Shown: piece by piece, positions 54,974 through 63,497 of the stretch | How the letters are laid out: each line of letters opens with the position of its first letter | How positions within the stretch are numbered: the stretch's first letter is position 1 | Assembly: GCF_014650955.1 (NCBI RefSeq) | Contig: NZ_BMVY01000026.1 | Span: 62,001-126,000, forward strand | Length of the DNA: 64,000 bases | Direction: 5' to 3' | DNA from: Streptomyces tauricus | GTDB taxonomy: Bacteria; Actinomycetota; Actinomycetes; Streptomycetales; Streptomycetaceae | Program-made: the position numbers and the translations under genes | The notes under the pieces: generated by a model | Databases searched by the model: none | The model's input: the letters and a program-made list of their open reading frames with translations, nothing else | What the model was told of the DNA's origin: nothing

Positions 54974-55762
54974 TCAGCCCCGTACGCCGCACAGGTGCAG
55001 CAGCGCCGCCACCCGGCGGTAGGGGTCGGTCCGGCCGGCCCGCTCCTCGGCGGCCAGCAGGGCGTCCACGTCGTCCGGCACCGCCGCGTCGTCGGCGGCC
55101 GTGTCCGTGAAGACCCGCACCCCGTACCAGGCGTGCAGCGGCGCGCCGATCCCGGCCAGCGTGCCGGTGAGGGTGTCGAGCCCGTCGGCGCGGACGTCGA
55201 GCCCGAGCCGGTTCGTGTACGTGGTGGTGTCGAAGGCGGTCAGCGTGCCCGCCCAGTCGCCGGCCAGCCCCGGCCGCATGGCCAGCGCGTCGGCGTTGCG
55301 CACCAGCAGCGACAGCAGGCCGCCGGGGGCCAGCATCCGGGCGAGCCCCGCGAGCAGCGCGTCGGGCTCCTCCACGTACATCAGTACGCCGTGGCACAGC
55401 ACCACGTCGAAGCTGCCGGGCAGGAAGTGGACCCCGGTGTCGCGCCCGTCGCTCTCGACGATCCGGACCCGGCCGCGAATGCCTTCAGGCTCGGCGGCGA
55501 GGGACCGACGGGCCACGGAGATCATCGTGGAGTCCTGCTCGACGCCGGTCACCTGGTGTCCGGCCCGGGCCAGTCGCAGGGCCTGCGTGCCCTGGCCCAT
55601 GCCCACGTCGAGCACCCGCAGCCGCTGCCCGACGGGGAACCGCCCGATTATCTGCTCGTCGAGCTGCCGGGCCACCAGTTCCTGCCGTACGACGTCCCGC
55701 AGGGAGCCCAGCTTGCTCAGCCAGGCGTCCGCCGCGCCTCCGGAGAAGGACCCCGCGCTCAG
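54974..55762 (-). CDS. Class I SAM methyltransferase with probable CTG start
   Basis: A 262-residue Rossmann methyltransferase. The SAM motif VLDVGMGQGTQALRLA lies near residue 50, motif II (VVLCHGVLMYVEEPD) follows, and LLSLLVRNADALAMRPG is motif III. It is similar in layout to SmtA/CmoM-type enzymes. No ATG or GTG precedes the conserved N-terminal helix except far inside the upstream gene. A CTG at 55762 has GGAGAG five bases upstream and overlaps the stop of the DUF3043 gene as CTGA. The overlap implies translational coupling. GTG 55675 would cut off conserved sequence. Substrate unknown. Confidence 0.85.
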   Translation of the reverse strand: MSAGSFSGGAADAWLSKLGSLRDVVRQELVARQLDEQIIGRFPVGQRLRVLDVGMGQGTQALRLARAGHQVTGVEQDSTMISVARRSLAAEPEGIRGRVRIVESDGRDTGVHFLPGSFDVVLCHGVLMYVEEPDALLAGLARMLAPGGLLSLLVRNADALAMRPGLAGDWAGTLTAFDTTTYTNRLGLDVRADGLDTLTGTLAGIGAPLHAWYGVRVFTDTAADDAAVPDDVDALLAAEERAGRTDPYRRVAALLHLCGVRG

Positions 55763-56355
55763 GGCCGCTCTCCGCGCTTGACCTGCGGCTTCGGCAGCCG
55801 CAGGCGACGCATCTGGAGGCTGCGCATCAGCGCGTACGCGACGGCGCCGCGACGGGGCTCGTCCGGGAAGCGCGCGGCCAGCTGCTTCTTCAGGCGGATC
55901 GCGATGCCGACCGAGTCGAGCACGATCAGCACGATCACGAAGAGCCACATCAGCAGCGCGACGTTCTGCAGCTGCGCGATGCGGACCATGCTCAGGACGA
56001 GGATGACCACGGCGAGCGGCAGGAAGAACTCGGCGATGCAGAACCGCGAGTCGATGAAGTCACGCGCGAGCTTGCGCACCGGGCCCTTGTCACGGGCGGG
56101 CAGATAACGCTCGTCGCCGCTGGCCAGCGCCTGGCGCTGCTTCTCCATGTGGGCGCGGCGCTCGTCGCGCTGCCGCTTGGAGGCCTCCTTGCGCGACGTC
56201 GGCGTATTGGCGACGCTGCGGCGCTGGGACTGGGCCTCACTGCGCTTGGGAGTGGGCCTGCCCTTGGGGGCCTGCGGGTCACGGATCTGAGGGGAGTCGG
56301 TCACCGACGCCTTGTCGGCGTGGGCCTTCTCGTCTTTGGCGCGGCTACGGAACAC
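55759..56355 (-). CDS. DUF3043 membrane protein
   Basis: A 198-residue actinobacterial protein. The cytoplasmic basic N-terminus is about 105 residues of Lys/Arg/Gln-rich helix (KRSEAQSQRRSVANTPTSRK), followed by two membrane helices (FFLPLAVVILVLSMVRIA and LLMWLFVIVLIVLDSVGIAI) and a short basic tail. DUF3043 has no known role. GTG 56355 matches the family start as I recall it; the further upstream frame to 56385 is less likely. It is coupled by overlap to the methyltransferase downstream and divergent from pspA. Confidence 0.88.
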   Translation of the reverse strand: MFRSRAKDEKAHADKASVTDSPQIRDPQAPKGRPTPKRSEAQSQRRSVANTPTSRKEASKRQRDERRAHMEKQRQALASGDERYLPARDKGPVRKLARDFIDSRFCIAEFFLPLAVVILVLSMVRIAQLQNVALLMWLFVIVLIVLDSVGIAIRLKKQLAARFPDEPRRGAVAYALMRSLQMRRLRLPKPQVKRGERP

Positions 56356-56684
56356 AAAACCCAAGGGTAAGGGGTGCGGAGGCATGGACGTCAGCCGAGT
56401 GGGGAACGATCCGGCAACACCGGTCGTCTGTAGGGGGACAGGAGGCCTGAAAAGGGGTGGTGGCGTGGAGTTCCGCGTGCCAGCCCCGGGACGGCTCCGG
56501 AGCGAACCCGGACCGAACCCTGGGGAACACCTACTCCCTACGCCGGAGCAAGATCGTCGTCAGTCGTCCTTGGGGATGAGCGCATCCGTCCCCGAACAGT
56601 GCGGTAATGGATGCAGGGCCCGTACTGTGGGTTCTGTTGCAGTCGCTGGAGCCGGAGTCCGTCAGAAGGGGGCGCGCGAAGCCC
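56356..56684. other. Intergenic region between DUF3043 gene and pspA
   Basis: 329 bp containing the promoters of both divergent genes. The stretch 56560-56640 is somewhat AT-richer than the rest. I see no convincing consensus promoter, repeat or small gene. Confidence 0.45.
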
Positions 56685-57497
56685 ATGAGCGGTGTCATGA
56701 AGCGTATGGGGATGATCTTCCGCGCGAAGGCGAACAAGGCCCTTGACCGGGCCGAGGACCCGCGCGAAACCCTCGACTACTCGTACCAGAAGCAGTTGGA
56801 GCTGCTGCAGAAGGTGCGCCGCGGCGTCGCCGACGTGGCGACCTCCCGCAAGCGCCTGGAACTGCAGCTGAACCAGCTCCAGGGCCAGTCCTCCAAGCTG
56901 GAGGACCAGGGCCGCAAAGCGCTGGCGCTCGGCCGTGAGGACCTCGCCCGTGAGGCGCTGTCCCGCCGGGCCGCCCTGCAGCAGCAGGTGACCGACCTGG
57001 AGACGCAGCACCAGACCCTCCAGGGCGAGGAGGAGAAGCTCACCCTCGCCGCGCAGCGGCTGCAGGCCAAGGTCGACGCCTTCCGCACCAAGAAGGAAAC
57101 GATCAAGGCGACGTACACGGCCGCCCAGGCGCAGACCCGGATCGGCGAGGCCTTCTCCGGCATCTCCGAGGAGATGGGCGACGTCGGCATGGCCATCCAG
57201 CGGGCCGAGGACAAGACCGCGCAGCTCCAGGCGCGGGCCGGAGCCATCGACGAACTGCTCGCCTCCGGTGCCCTCGACGACCACTCGGGGCTCGCCAAGG
57301 ACGACATCCAGAGCGAGCTGGACCGGCTGTCGGGCGGCACGGACGTCGAACTCGAACTGCAGCGCATGAAGGCCGAGCTGGCCGGGGGTTCCTCGTCCCA
57401 GCAGGCGATCGAGGGCGGTCCGGGGCAGACTCAGTCCCAGTCCCCGCAGAATTCGCCGTCGCAGTCGCAGGACACTCCGCGCTTCGACAAGCAGTAG
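56685..57497 (+). CDS. pspA: Phage shock protein A / IM30 family
   Basis: A 270-residue peripheral membrane protein that coats and stabilises damaged membranes. It is almost entirely coiled-coil (KRLELQLNQLQGQSSKLEDQ, then ALSRRAALQQQVTDLETQH), with the N-terminal amphipathic helix MKRMGMIFRAKANKAL and a Gln/Ser-rich C-terminal tail. The ATG at 56685 is used; ATG 56697 four codons later is possible. A G-rich ribosome site lies slightly far upstream. pspAA follows by 36 bp, so the two form an operon. Confidence 0.95.
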   Translation: MSGVMKRMGMIFRAKANKALDRAEDPRETLDYSYQKQLELLQKVRRGVADVATSRKRLELQLNQLQGQSSKLEDQGRKALALGREDLAREALSRRAALQQQVTDLETQHQTLQGEEEKLTLAAQRLQAKVDAFRTKKETIKATYTAAQAQTRIGEAFSGISEEMGDVGMAIQRAEDKTAQLQARAGAIDELLASGALDDHSGLAKDDIQSELDRLSGGTDVELELQRMKAELAGGSSSQQAIEGGPGQTQSQSPQNSPSQSQDTPRFDKQ

Positions 57498-57533
57498 TCA
57501 CGGGGTTCGTGGTCCCACGCCGAGGAGGGCGTC

Positions 57534-57812
57534 ATGATCGTACGGATCATGGGGGAGGGACAGGTGAGGCTGGACGAGGGGCGCCTCGCCGAGCTGAACG
57601 AGCTGGACGACGAGCTCCTCGCGGAGACTCGGGCGGGGGACGAGGAGGGGTTTCGGCGGACGCTGGGGGCGCTGCTCGACGCGGTGCGTCGTCTGGGAGT
57701 TCCGCTCCCGGACGACTCCCTGGAGCCGTCCGAGCTGATTCTGCCGTCCCCGGACGCGACGCTCTCGGAGGTCCGAGAAATGCTGACGGACAACGGCCTA
57801 CTCCCGGGCTAG
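57534..57812 (+). CDS. pspAA: PspA-associated protein PspAA
   Basis: A 92-residue protein with the PspAA pattern: short beta strands (MIVRIMGEGQVRL), a helix-rich acidic centre (RLAELNELDDELLAE), and the C-terminal EVREMLTDNGLLPG. Actinobacterial PspA is typically followed by this protein, which is thought to modulate it. GAGGAGG just before the ATG is a strong ribosome site. It ends in a block of mixed family B and A repeats. Confidence 0.9.
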   Translation: MIVRIMGEGQVRLDEGRLAELNELDDELLAETRAGDEEGFRRTLGALLDAVRRLGVPLPDDSLEPSELILPSPDATLSEVREMLTDNGLLPG

Positions 57813-57827
57813 CCCGGGACCCCGTTT

Positions 57828-58031
57828 TCTCCGCCCCCGCCGCCCCTACCCATTCCCGACACGTTGGGGGCTCCGCCCCCAGCCCCCCATCACGCTGAGC
57901 GCGCTCGTCCTCAAACGCCGGACAGGCTAAAAGGACCAGGGGCGCGGGGAACGGCGCACCCAGCCCCAGCGGGGCAGCACCTGACGGCCAACCCTCACCC
58001 CCACTCCCTAGGGGCGCGGGGAACGGCGCAA
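57828..58031. repeat. Half family B element joined to two family A copies
   Basis: Positions 57828-57935 carry the left half of family B (CCGCCCCTACCCATTCCCG, the GGGGGCTCCGCCCCC stem and TCCTCAAACGCCGGAC), ending at the point where the palindrome should turn. Family A cores follow directly at about 57941 and 58011. No gene is seen in this 296-bp gap between pspAA and the kinase gene. Confidence 0.85.
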
Positions 58032-58108
58032 TCACCCCCACCGAAGCCGCAGCGGATTCACGGCGCCAAGGCGTAGCCCCCGCCAGGGGCCCCGTACCGT
58101 AAAGAAGC

Positions 58109-59419
58109 GTGAGCACACTGACGCGCGCAAGGGACTGGCTGCGGTCCCACCCCCTCGTCGCCGACGCCACCCTCGCGACGGCGGTCCTCGCGTGCATGGT
58201 GGTCGGTTCGTTCGCGGAGCCCAACGGCCGGCACGGCGGCACGCAATGGGGCACCAGCCACGCCCCCGACGCCCTCGGCGTCACCCTCATGCTGCTGGCC
58301 GCGGCCGCCCTGGTCCTCCGCCGCCGCCACCCGCTGAGGGTCCTCGCCGCGACCGGCGCCCTGTCCGTCGTGGAGTTCGTGACCGGCGACCCCCGCGCCC
58401 CCGTCGCGATGTCCGCCGTCGTCGCCCTCTACACCGTCGCCGCCGCGACCGACCGCCCCACCACCTGGCGCGTGGGTCTCCTCAGCATGACGGTCCTGAC
58501 CGCCTTCGCCATGCTCGCGGGCCCCCTGCCCTGGTACGCCCAGGAGAACCTGGGAATCTTCGCCTGGACCGGCATGGCCGCCGCCGCGGGCGACGCGGTC
58601 CGCAGCCGCCGCGCCTTCGTGCACGCCATCAGGGAGCGCGCCGAGCGAGCCGAACGCACCCGCGAGGAGGAGGCCCGCCGCCGCGTCGCGGAGGAACGCC
58701 TGCGCATCGCCCGCGATCTGCACGACGTCGTCGCCCACCACATCGCCCTGGTCAACGTGCAGGCCGGAGTCGCCGCGCACGTCATGGACAAACGCCCCGA
58801 CCAGGCCAAGGAAGCCCTCGCGCACGTCCGGGAGGCCAGCCGCTCCGCGCTCAACGAACTGCGTGCCACGGTCGGCCTGCTGAGGCAGTCGGGCGACCCC
58901 GAGGCCCCCACCGAACCGGCCCCGGGCCTCCACCGCCTCGAAGAGCTCGTCGGCACCTTCCGCAGCGCGGGCCTGCCCGTCGAAGTGGCCCGCACCGACC
59001 AGGGCACGGCCCTGCCCGCCGCCGTCGACCTGGCCGCCTACCGCGTCATCCAGGAAGCCCTCACCAATGTGCGCAAGCACGCGGGCCAGGAGGCGAAGGC
59101 CGAGGTCAGCGTCGTACGGGTGGGACCGAACGTGGAGATCACCGTCCTGGACAACGGCCCCGGGGACGACGCGGCCGCCCGCCTGGAGGAGAACGGCGGC
59201 CACGGACTGCTCGGCATGCGCGAGCGGGTCACCGCGCTAGGCGGCACCTGCAGCGCGGGACCCCGCTACGGAGGCGGCTTCCGGGTGCATGCGATCCTGC
59301 CGGTCAAGAGCCGCGCCGGAGCCACCGCGTCAACGACAGCCACCGCGTCCACGACAGCCTCCGCTTCCACCACAGCCACCGCGTCCACGACCGAGGCAGC
59401 CAAGGGGAACCCCGTATGA
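58109..59419 (+). CDS. Sensor histidine kinase (HisKA_3 type)
   Basis: A 436-residue membrane kinase. Four or five hydrophobic helices lie in the first 165 residues, with no large sensor domain. The phospho-acceptor motif RIARDLHDVVAHHIALV lies near residue 205, the HATPase_c N box (QEALTNVRKHA) near 315, and the G boxes (DNGPGDD, GHGLLGMRER) follow. The C-terminal 35 residues are a Thr/Ala/Ser repeat of TASTT units. It starts with GTG. The ATGA overlap with the next gene couples it to its response regulator. Its position beside pspA suggests sensing of the membrane (inference). Confidence 0.94.
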   Translation: MSTLTRARDWLRSHPLVADATLATAVLACMVVGSFAEPNGRHGGTQWGTSHAPDALGVTLMLLAAAALVLRRRHPLRVLAATGALSVVEFVTGDPRAPVAMSAVVALYTVAAATDRPTTWRVGLLSMTVLTAFAMLAGPLPWYAQENLGIFAWTGMAAAAGDAVRSRRAFVHAIRERAERAERTREEEARRRVAEERLRIARDLHDVVAHHIALVNVQAGVAAHVMDKRPDQAKEALAHVREASRSALNELRATVGLLRQSGDPEAPTEPAPGLHRLEELVGTFRSAGLPVEVARTDQGTALPAAVDLAAYRVIQEALTNVRKHAGQEAKAEVSVVRVGPNVEITVLDNGPGDDAAARLEENGGHGLLGMRERVTALGGTCSAGPRYGGGFRVHAILPVKSRAGATASTTATASTTASASTTATASTTEAAKGNPV

Positions 59420-60093
59420 CGATCCGTGTCCTGCTCGCCGACGACCAGGCACTGCTGCGCAGCGCCTTCCGCGTCCTGGTCGACTCCGAGCCCGACATGG
59501 AGGTCGTCGGAGAGGCCTCGGACGGCGCGGAGGCGGTCCGCCTCGCCCGCGAGGAGCGGGCCGACGTCGTCCTGATGGACATCCGCATGCCCGGCACCGA
59601 CGGCCTGGCCGCGACCCGGCTCATCAGCGCCGACCCCGGCCTCGCCCACGTACGCGTCGTCATGCTGACGACCTTCGAGGTCGACGAGTACGTGGTCCAG
59701 TCGCTGCGGGCCGGCGCCTCCGGCTTCCTCGGCAAGGGCTCCGAGCCGGAGGAACTGCTCAACGCCATCCGCGTCGCGGCCGCCGGCGACGCGCTCTTGT
59801 CGCCCGCCGCCACCAAGGGGCTGATCGCGAAGTTCCTCGCGCAGGGCGGTGACGACGACCGCGACCCCGCCCGCGCCGAACGCCTCGAAGCACTCACCGT
59901 CCGCGAGCGAGAGGTCCTCGTCCAGGTCGCCGGCGGCCACTCCAACGACGAGATCGCCGAGCGGCTGGAAGTGAGCCCGCTCACCGTGAAGACACACGTC
60001 AACCGGGCCATGGCCAAGCTGGGAGCCCGCGACAGGGCCCAACTCGTGGTCATCGCGTACGAGTCCGGACTGGTACGCCCAAGGGTGGAGTGA
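59416..60093 (+). CDS. NarL/LuxR-type response regulator
   Basis: A 225-residue response regulator. Receiver domain with VLLADD, phospho-acceptor Asp in VVLMDIRMPG, Thr in VVMLTTF and Lys in GKGS. A LuxR helix-turn-helix (TVREREVLVQVAGGHSNDEIA, shown in part; recognition helix VKTHVNRAMAKLG) follows. The ATG at 59416 overlaps the kinase stop by four bases. The next gene in the same direction, 217 bp away, encodes an RND pump and is a plausible target. Confidence 0.95.
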   Translation: MTIRVLLADDQALLRSAFRVLVDSEPDMEVVGEASDGAEAVRLAREERADVVLMDIRMPGTDGLAATRLISADPGLAHVRVVMLTTFEVDEYVVQSLRAGASGFLGKGSEPEELLNAIRVAAAGDALLSPAATKGLIAKFLAQGGDDDRDPARAERLEALTVREREVLVQVAGGHSNDEIAERLEVSPLTVKTHVNRAMAKLGARDRAQLVVIAYESGLVRPRVE

Positions 60094-60242
60094 GCTCCAC
60101 CCGTACGTACTGCGGGCGCGGTATGCGCCGTATAAGGAACGGGACCTGGGGGCGAGGGGAGTGCCCCCGCCGATGGCTCAGAGTGATAGGCGGACGCTCA
60201 CATGAGCCCATCCGCTCACCAGAGCCCATCGCGCCGCTCCCC

Positions 60243-60283
60243 ACACACAGGCAACAGCCTCCAGACACACAGGCAACAGCCTC
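60243..60283 (+). repeat. Two 19-bp direct repeats upstream of the RND pump gene
   Basis: ACACACAGGCAACAGCCTC is perfectly repeated at 60243-60261 and 60265-60283, with a 22-bp period (two helical turns). It ends 27 bp before the pump ATG, so it lies in the leader or promoter. It could be an operator, or simply a recent slippage duplication. Confidence 0.85.
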
Positions 60284-60310
60284 GAGCAACAGAAGAGAGA
60301 CCCGTCACCC

Positions 60311-63300
60311 ATGTCCTGGCTGTCCCGCTTCAGCCTCGCCCAGCGCGCCCTCATCGGGCTGATGTCGATCATCGCGCTCGTCTTCGGGGCGATAGCGATC
60401 CCGCAACTCAAGCAGCAGCTGCTGCCCACCATCGAACTGCCCATGGTGTCGGTCCTGGCGCCGTACCAGGGCGCGTCCCCCGACGTGGTCGAGAAGCAGG
60501 TCGTCGAGCCCATCGAGGACAACCTCGAAGCGGTCGACGGGATCTCCGGCGTCACCTCCACGGCCAGTGAGGGCAACGCCCTGATCATGGCCTCCTTCGA
60601 CTACGGCAACGACTCCGCCCGGATCGTCGCCGACGTCCAGCAGGCCGTGAACCGCGCCCGCGTCCAGCTCCCGGACGACGTGGACCCGCAGGTGGTCGCC
60701 GGTTCGACCGACGACATCCCGACCGTGGTCCTCGCCGTCACCTCAGGCAAGGACCAGCAGGCCCTCGCGGACCAGCTGGACCGCACGGTCGTCCCCGCGC
60801 TGAAGGACATCGACGGCGTCGCCCAGGTCACCGTCGACGGCGTACGGGACCTTGAGGTCACCGTCACGCCCGACGACGCGAAGCTGGCCAAGGCGGGGCT
60901 GACCACGGCCGCGCTCGGCCAGGCGCTCCAGGCGGGCGGCGCGACCGTCCCGGCCGGTTCCTTCGACGAGGACGGCAGCAACCGCACCGTCCAGGTCGGC
61001 GGCGGCTTCACCTCGCTGAAGCAGATCGAGGACCTGATGGTCACGGGCGGGGGTGAAGGCGCGGGCGCGGGCGGCGGCAAGAAGCCCGTACGACTCGCCT
61101 CCGTCGCCACCGTCGCGGAGAAGCCCGCCAGGACGGAGTCCATCACCCGCACCGACGGCAAGCCCAGCCTCGCGATCTCCGTCACCATGGACCACGACGG
61201 CAGCGCGGTCGCGGTCTCCGACGACGTCCAGGACAAGCTGCCCGGCCTGCGCAAGGACCTCGGCTCCGGCGCCACCCTGACGGTCGTCAGCGACCAGGGC
61301 CCCGCCGTCTCCAAGTCCATCAAGGGCCTGACCACCGAAGGCGCCCTCGGACTGCTCTTCGCGGTCCTGGTCATCCTGGTCTTCCTGGCGTCGGTCCGCT
61401 CGACGCTGGTCACCGCGGTCTCCATCCCGATGTCGGTCGTCCTCGCGCTGATCGTGCTGTGGGTCCGCGACGAATCGCTCAACATCCTCACGCTGGGCGC
61501 CCTCACCATCGCCATCGGCCGGGTCGTCGACGACTCGATCGTGGTCCTGGAGAACATCAAGCGGCACCTCGGTTACGGCGAGGAGCGCCAGGACGCGATC
61601 CTCAAGGCGGTACGCGAGGTCGCGGGCGCGGTCACCTCCTCGACGCTCACCACGGTCGCGGTCTTCCTGCCCATCGGCCTGACCGGCGGCATGGTCGGCG
61701 AGCTGTTCGGCTCGTTCTCCCTCACCGTCACGGCGGCCCTGCTGGCCTCACTGCTCGTCTCGCTGACGGTCGTCCCCGTCCTGTCGTACTGGTTCCTGCG
61801 CGCCCCCAAGGACGTGCGCGGAGCCGACCCGGAGGAGGCCCGCCGCAAGGCCGAGGAGAAGGAGGCGCGCAGCCGCCTCCAGCGCTTCTACGTCCCCGTC
61901 CTGCGCTTCGCCACCCGCCGCCGCCTCACCAGTGTGGCGATCGCGGTGGTCGTGCTCATCGGTACGTTCGGTATGACGCCCCTGCTGAAGACGAACTTCT
62001 TCGACCAGGGCGACCAGGAAGTCCTCACCGTCAAGCAGGAGCTGAAGCCCGGCACCAGCCTGGCCGCGACCGACGCCCAGGCGAAGAAGGTCGAGGGGAT
62101 GCTCGCCGACGTCAAGGGCGTCGAGGACTACCAGGTCACGATCGGCTCCTCCGGCTTCATGGCCGCGTTCGGCGGGGGCACGGACACCAACCAGGCCTCG
62201 TACACGGTCAAGGTCGCCGACTCGGCCTCCTTCGATGACGTCCAGGACGACATCGAGGAGGGGCTCGGCAAGCTCTCCGGGATCGGTACGACGACGGTCG
62301 CCGCCGGTGACGGGTTCGGCAGCCAGGACCTGAGCGTCGTGGTGAAGTCCGCCGACGGCGAGGTGCTGCGCGAGGCGGCGGAGAAGGTCCGCGACGAGGT
62401 AGCCAAGCTGGACGACGTCACCGACGTCACCAGTGACCTCGCCCAGTCCGTGCCGCGGATCTCGGTCAAGGCCAACGACAAGGCGGCCGCCGCCGGATTC
62501 AACGACGCCACGCTCGGCGCGGCCGTCGGCCAGGCCGTACGCGGCACGACCAGCGGCAAGGCGATCCTGGACGACACCGAGCGGGACGTCGTCATCAAGT
62601 CGGCGAAGCCGGCCGAGACGCTGGCCGAACTGCGGAGCCTGAAGCTCGGCGCGGTGAAGCTCGGTGACATCGCGACGGTGAAGCTGGTCGACGGCCCGGT
62701 CTCGATGACGCGCATCGACGGCCAGCGCGCCGCCACGATCGCGGCCAAGCCGACCGGCGACAACACGGGCGCGGTCAGCAACGAGCTGACGACGAAGCTC
62801 GACAAGCTGAAGCTGCCGGCCGGTGCCACGGCCTCCATCGGCGGTGTCTCGGAGGACCAGGACGACGCGTTCGCGTCCCTGGGCCTCGCGATGCTCGCGG
62901 CGATCGCGATCGTCTTCATGCTGCTGGTGGCGACCTTCCGGTCCCTGATCCAGCCGCTGATCCTGCTCGTCTCGATCCCGTTCGCGGCGACGGGCGCGAT
63001 CGGTCTGCTGGTCATCACCGGTACGCCGATGGGTGTGCCGTCGATGATCGGCATGCTGATGCTGATCGGCATCGTCGTGACGAACGCGATCGTGCTGATC
63101 GACCTGATCAACCAGTACCGCAGGCAGGGCTACGGAGTCGTCGAGGCCGTGATCGAAGGCGGCAGGCACCGCCTCCGCCCGATCCTGATGACGGCCCTGG
63201 CAACCATCTTCGCCCTGCTCCCGATGGCCCTGGGCATCACAGGAGAGGGCGGCTTCATCGCCCAGCCCCTGGCAGTGGTGGTGATCGGCGGCCTGATCAC

Positions 63301-63430
63301 CTCGACGCTGCTGACACTGCTGCTGGTCCCGACCCTCTACGCGATGGTCGAACTCCGCAAGGAGCGCCGCGCGAACAAGAAGGCCGCGAAGCGGGGGGCT
63401 GCCGCCGAGCGGGAAGCCGTGGGGGTGTAG
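60311..63430 (+). CDS. RND-superfamily efflux transporter (HAE1/AcrB-like)
   Basis: A 1039-residue transporter with the RND layout: one N-terminal helix, two large extracytoplasmic loops and 12 helices. The proton-relay Asp pair in helix 4 is present (IGRVVDDSIVVLENI). The Lys that assists it in helix 10 of AcrB is Thr here (LIGIVVTNAIVLIDLINQYR). No periplasmic adaptor or outer-membrane channel gene is near, as expected in a Gram-positive organism; the substrate is unknown. The ATG at 60311 is preceded by AGAAGAGA. A family A hairpin follows the stop. Confidence 0.93.
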   Translation: MSWLSRFSLAQRALIGLMSIIALVFGAIAIPQLKQQLLPTIELPMVSVLAPYQGASPDVVEKQVVEPIEDNLEAVDGISGVTSTASEGNALIMASFDYGNDSARIVADVQQAVNRARVQLPDDVDPQVVAGSTDDIPTVVLAVTSGKDQQALADQLDRTVVPALKDIDGVAQVTVDGVRDLEVTVTPDDAKLAKAGLTTAALGQALQAGGATVPAGSFDEDGSNRTVQVGGGFTSLKQIEDLMVTGGGEGAGAGGGKKPVRLASVATVAEKPARTESITRTDGKPSLAISVTMDHDGSAVAVSDDVQDKLPGLRKDLGSGATLTVVSDQGPAVSKSIKGLTTEGALGLLFAVLVILVFLASVRSTLVTAVSIPMSVVLALIVLWVRDESLNILTLGALTIAIGRVVDDSIVVLENIKRHLGYGEERQDAILKAVREVAGAVTSSTLTTVAVFLPIGLTGGMVGELFGSFSLTVTAALLASLLVSLTVVPVLSYWFLRAPKDVRGADPEEARRKAEEKEARSRLQRFYVPVLRFATRRRLTSVAIAVVVLIGTFGMTPLLKTNFFDQGDQEVLTVKQELKPGTSLAATDAQAKKVEGMLADVKGVEDYQVTIGSSGFMAAFGGGTDTNQASYTVKVADSASFDDVQDDIEEGLGKLSGIGTTTVAAGDGFGSQDLSVVVKSADGEVLREAAEKVRDEVAKLDDVTDVTSDLAQSVPRISVKANDKAAAAGFNDATLGAAVGQAVRGTTSGKAILDDTERDVVIKSAKPAETLAELRSLKLGAVKLGDIATVKLVDGPVSMTRIDGQRAATIAAKPTGDNTGAVSNELTTKLDKLKLPAGATASIGGVSEDQDDAFASLGLAMLAAIAIVFMLLVATFRSLIQPLILLVSIPFAATGAIGLLVITGTPMGVPSMIGMLMLIGIVVTNAIVLIDLINQYRRQGYGVVEAVIEGGRHRLRPILMTALATIFALLPMALGITGEGGFIAQPLAVVVIGGLITSTLLTLLLVPTLYAMVELRKERRANKKAAKRGAAAEREAVGV

Positions 63431-63436
63431 GTAACC

Positions 63437-63489
63437 GACTGCGCCGTTCCCCGCACCCCTGACAAAGGGGCGCGGGGAACGGCGCAGTC
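63437..63489. terminator. Family A hairpin between convergent genes
   Basis: Opposed family A copies form a hairpin with 24-bp arms (63437-63460 and 63466-63489, one mismatch) and a five-base loop, followed by CTTTT on the plus strand. It lies 6 bp after the RND pump stop and 8 bp before the nadA stop. It is the clearest case of a family A repeat acting as a bidirectional terminator. Confidence 0.85.
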
Positions 63490-63497
63490 TTTTGCCC

